Origin: Bacteroidales bacterium 6E
GTDB taxonomy: Bacteria > Bacteroidota > Bacteroidia > Bacteroidales > Prolixibacteraceae
NCBI GenBank assembly: GCA_001270045.2
Contig: DF970690.1
Location: 62,001 to 126,000, forward strand
Length of the DNA: 64,000 nt
Reading direction: 5' to 3'
In this document: in pieces, positions 61,762 to 64,000 of the stretch
How the letters are laid out: each line of letters opens with the position of its first letter
Position numbering within the stretch: the first letter of the stretch is position 1
Notes under the pieces: model-generated
The model's input: only the letters and a program-made list of their open reading frames with translations
Databases searched by the model: none
What the model was told of the DNA's origin: nothing
Made by a program: the position numbers and the translations under genes

Positions 61762-62787
61762 CTATTCGTTGTCGGATGAGGCCGTGATAACCTCAAGGAT
61801 TTTTGATTCCAGTTCAGCGGAAAGTTCAGGATTGTCACGGATCAGTTTTCGTACTGCATCCCTACCCTGCCCCAGCTTTGTTTCACCATAACTGAACCAC
61901 GAACCACTTTTCTTGATTACATTATAATTTACGCCCAGGTCGATAATTTCGCCCGTTTTGCTGATGCCTTCACCATAAAGGATATCAAATTCGGCCTTGC
62001 GGAAAGGAGGTGCAATTTTATTTTTGACAACCTTAACCCTTACGTTATTTCCGGTAACTTCTTCGCCGTCCTTGATTTGACCGACCCTGCGGATATCAAG
62101 CCTGACCGAGGCATAAAACTTCAGTGCATTACCGCCCGTAGTCGTTTCAGGATTACCGAACATTACCCCAATCTTTTCCCTCAACTGGTTGATAAAAATA
62201 CAGCAGGTCCGGGTTTTGCTGATGTTGGCGGTCAGTTTTCTGAGTGCCTGCGACATCAACCTGGCTTGCAAGCCCATTTTCGAATCACCCATATCCCCTT
62301 CGAGTTCAGCTTTCGGAGTAAGGGCTGCCACAGAGTCAATCACGACAATGTCGACCGCACCCGATCGGATGAGGCTATCGGCAATTTCCAACGCCTGCTC
62401 CCCATGGTCAGGCTGTGAAATCAGGAGCTCATCAGTGTTGACACCCAATTTCCTGGCATAATAGGGATCAAAGGCATGCTCGGCATCTATGATTGCGGCA
62501 ATGCCTCCCAGTTTCTGGGTTTCTGCAATGGCATGGATTGCCAGAGTGGTTTTTCCTGATGATTCAGGACCATATATCTCAATGATACGACCCCGCGGGT
62601 ATCCACCTATTCCCAGCGCTACATCCAACCCGATAGATCCTGATGAAATGGCGGGAACATCGTCGACAGGTTTATCGCCCATACGCATGATTGAACCCTT
62701 TCCGAAACTTTTTTCAATTTTATCGAGTGTTAGTTGCAGGGCTTTCAATTTTTCCTTATTGACAGCTGATTGCTCTTCCTTTGTCAT
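61762..62787 (-). CDS. recA: Recombinase RecA
   Basis: Forms filaments on single-stranded DNA, promotes strand exchange and LexA cleavage. The 341-residue protein has Walker [18 protein letters not shown] (about residues 70-86), [58 protein letters not shown] and the L2 region as usual. The upstream bcp gene ends 10 bp before the start, so they appear to be co-transcribed. No LexA-type operator was identified. Confidence 0.98.
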   Translation of the reverse strand: MTKEEQSAVNKEKLKALQLTLDKIEKSFGKGSIMRMGDKPVDDVPAISSGSIGLDVALGIGGYPRGRIIEIYGPESSGKTTLAIHAIAETQKLGGIAAIIDAEHAFDPYYARKLGVNTDELLISQPDHGEQALEIADSLIRSGAVDIVVIDSVAALTPKAELEGDMGDSKMGLQARLMSQALRKLTANISKTRTCCIFINQLREKIGVMFGNPETTTGGNALKFYASVRLDIRRVGQIKDGEEVTGNNVRVKVVKNKIAPPFRKAEFDILYGEGISKTGEIIDLGVNYNVIKKSGSWFSYGETKLGQGRDAVRKLIRDNPELSAELESKILEVITASSDNE

Positions 62788-62797
62788 GTTTCAATTA

Positions 62798-63262
62798 TTA
62801 TAAGTTGAGTTTTTTAATGATTTGACTAGTATGGCTTTTTGTATCGACCTTACCAAAGACTTCCTCTATTCGCCCTTGCTCATCGATGACAAAGGTAGAA
62901 CGGATAACCCCCATATAGGTTTTGCCGTAATTTTTCTTTTCGCCCCAGGCACCGTAAGCCTCCAGAATGGTCTTGTCTTCATCGGAAAGAAGGTTAAACT
63001 TCAGGCCATATTTAGCGGCAAACTTCTGATGGGAAGCCTGGTTGTCGGGACTTACGCCTACAACATGATATCCCTTCCCGATCCACATATCATAGTTGTC
63101 ATTCAGGTTACACGCTTCCGCAGTACAACCCGGAGTATCATCCTTCGGATAAAAATAGAGAATCAACTTTTTGCCCAGGAAATCATCCAGCGATATCTTT
63201 TCACCTGACTGATTAATCCCCTCAAAATGAGGAGCCTTAACCCCTTTTTCAAGTAATCCCAT
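62798..63262 (-). CDS. bcp: Thioredoxin-dependent thiol peroxidase (Bcp/AhpC-TSA family)
   Basis: Reduces hydroperoxides. The 154 residues begin GLLEKGVKAPHFEGINQSGEKISL, with the peroxidatic cysteine in YFYPKDDTPGCTAEACNLND (Cys about residue 46) and the resolving cysteine five residues later (CxxxxC), typical of Bcp. The ATG at 63262 gives the family start; the frame runs to 63289 only with a foreign leader. Directly upstream of recA on the same strand. Confidence 0.95.
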   Translation of the reverse strand: MGLLEKGVKAPHFEGINQSGEKISLDDFLGKKLILYFYPKDDTPGCTAEACNLNDNYDMWIGKGYHVVGVSPDNQASHQKFAAKYGLKFNLLSDEDKTILEAYGAWGEKKNYGKTYMGVIRSTFVIDEQGRIEEVFGKVDTKSHTSQIIKKLNL

Positions 63263-63286
63263 ACATTTGCCTTTATTAGTGAGACA

Positions 63287-63294
63287 CAAATATA
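63287..63294 (-). promoter_or_regulatory. Promoter -7 element of bcp-recA
   Basis: TATATTTG on the minus strand is an exact TAnnTTTG, 24 bases upstream of the bcp start. The nearest TTTG is only 12 bases upstream, so the -33 element is unclear. Confidence 0.5.
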
Positions 63295-63532
63295 AACTAA
63301 TTCAATCAAAATCAGGGAAGATTGGAATCACCTAATTCTGCACAATTGCACATAAGATATTGACATGCAGAAACCTTCCCTGTATGCTTTATTTTTATAA
63401 TTTTATATCGTGAAAAATTAGGAATATATTGGTTTTGGTATTGAATTTGAAATGGTATAATGGATGGACAGTGATGGACTAATGTCCGCAAAAAACAATT
63501 CAATCCCTTCCTTACGAATATAGACATTGAAC

Positions 63533-64000
63533 ATGAAGACTTTATCCAAAATACTTGTTTTTGCACTGATATTTATATTGGCAGGCTTAACAGGATCATC
63601 CCTGGCGGCAAAGACTGTCATTCCGCAGGAAGACGAAAGAAATCGTGCCATTGAAAACTTTCATGAAGGAAAATTCGATCAGGCTTTACCAGTTTTCCAG
63701 AAGCTCGCCAACGCCTATCCCGCAGATTACCTGTTGAAGTATTTCACCGGCGCTTCTTTGATAGAGACAGGGTCCGTAGGGAAAGAGGCTGAAATGTACC
63801 TCTTGCTTGCCATCACGAGGGATGTCCCTGCTAAAGTCTTTTATTATCTGGGACGGCTATACCACGCGCAGGGGAACTGGGACGGTGCCCTCCGGTTTTA
63901 CAACCGCTTTATCAACAATTCGGATGCAAATCAGGTTGCTGAACTCAGGATCAAGGAACTGTCAGACCTCGCATATAATCAGGTCAACCCATTCAAAGGC
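63533..64000 (+). CDS. TPR-containing secreted protein, partial
   Basis: Begins at the ATG at 63533 and runs off the right edge (156 codons seen). The N-terminus KTLSKILVFALIFILAGLTGSSLA is a signal peptide. It is followed by tetratricopeptide-like helices (NRAIENFHEGKFDQALPVFQKLANAYPADYLLKYFTGASLIE, FYYLGRLYHAQGNWDGALRFYNRFIN). The rest is outside the window, so nothing can be said on an OmpA or other C-terminal domain. Confidence 0.75.
   Translation, partial: MKTLSKILVFALIFILAGLTGSSLAAKTVIPQEDERNRAIENFHEGKFDQALPVFQKLANAYPADYLLKYFTGASLIETGSVGKEAEMYLLLAITRDVPAKVFYYLGRLYHAQGNWDGALRFYNRFINNSDANQVAELRIKELSDLAYNQVNPFKG

Overview
The window is chromosomal DNA of a member of the Bacteroidota, most likely an environmental Bacteroidales/Marinilabiliales-type organism. 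The signs are many promoters of the form TTTG-N19-TAnnTTTG, genes without Shine-Dalgarno sites, a Bacteroidota-type LptD, a DUF2807 protein, a fused FtcD, and a thrA / phosphoglycerate-mutase-like / thrC operon. There are no insertion sequences, phage genes or CRISPR arrays; almost everything is core or metabolic. Gene functions rest on family motifs read by eye; no search was run.

Layout. 1-6.0 kb (minus): a hexuronate (galacturonate) catabolic operon, uxaE-uxaC-kdgK-eda followed by TRAP transporter genes dctP and dctQ that run off the left edge. 6.1-7.3 kb (plus): ribosomal operon rpsF-rpsR-rplI. 7.3-10.4 kb (minus): ridA and the LPS exporter lptD, divergent from a cell-wall amidase and an MCE/MlaD lipid-transport protein (10.7-13.2 kb). 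13.7-17.4 kb (plus): dnaA, a YigZ-family protein, then pyrB-pyrI preceded by a probable attenuator. 17.5-24.5 kb: a FucP-like transporter, tRNA-Leu(CAG), a PQQ-type propeller protein, a small HTH/membrane pair, a serine hydrolase and a GT2. 24.7-36.5 kb: GT39, PAP2, an outer-membrane-like protein, a C1 peptidase, tag, TPR and ChaN proteins, rarA, kdsA-Dabb and a DUF1080 lipoprotein. 36.5-42.8 kb (minus): a tricorn-like protease, a GH5 enzyme and ftcD. 42.9-46.7 kb (minus): a homocysteine-synthesis operon (aspartokinase-like gene, metY, metA) with a structured leader. 47-56 kb: lipA, TPR, EamA, ruvC, yjbQ, a lipoprotein, rpsP, rimM, DUF2807 and mscL. 56.5-61.5 kb (minus): the threonine operon thrA, putative homoserine kinase, thrC. 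61.7-63.3 kb (minus): bcp-recA. The window ends inside a TPR gene.

How the genes fit together: the first 6 kb converts imported uronate to pyruvate and glyceraldehyde-3-phosphate except for the UxuB and UxuA steps, which are not in the window. thrA supplies homoserine, which is phosphorylated and converted to threonine in its own operon, or acetylated by MetA (which has the acetyl-CoA-type Glu111) and sulfhydrylated by MetY.

The most interesting signals are non-coding or small: (1) a leader upstream of the met operon that encodes a 29-residue peptide with 3 Cys and 4 Met and contains overlapping alternative stems; (2) a 105-bp promoter-to-terminator unit, duplicated exactly 250 bp apart with one mismatch, that looks like a small RNA gene; (3) a pyrBI leader with a terminator hairpin lying inside a leader ORF, arranged like enterobacterial pyrL; and (4) an aspartokinase-like protein with degenerate catalytic motifs heading the met operon.
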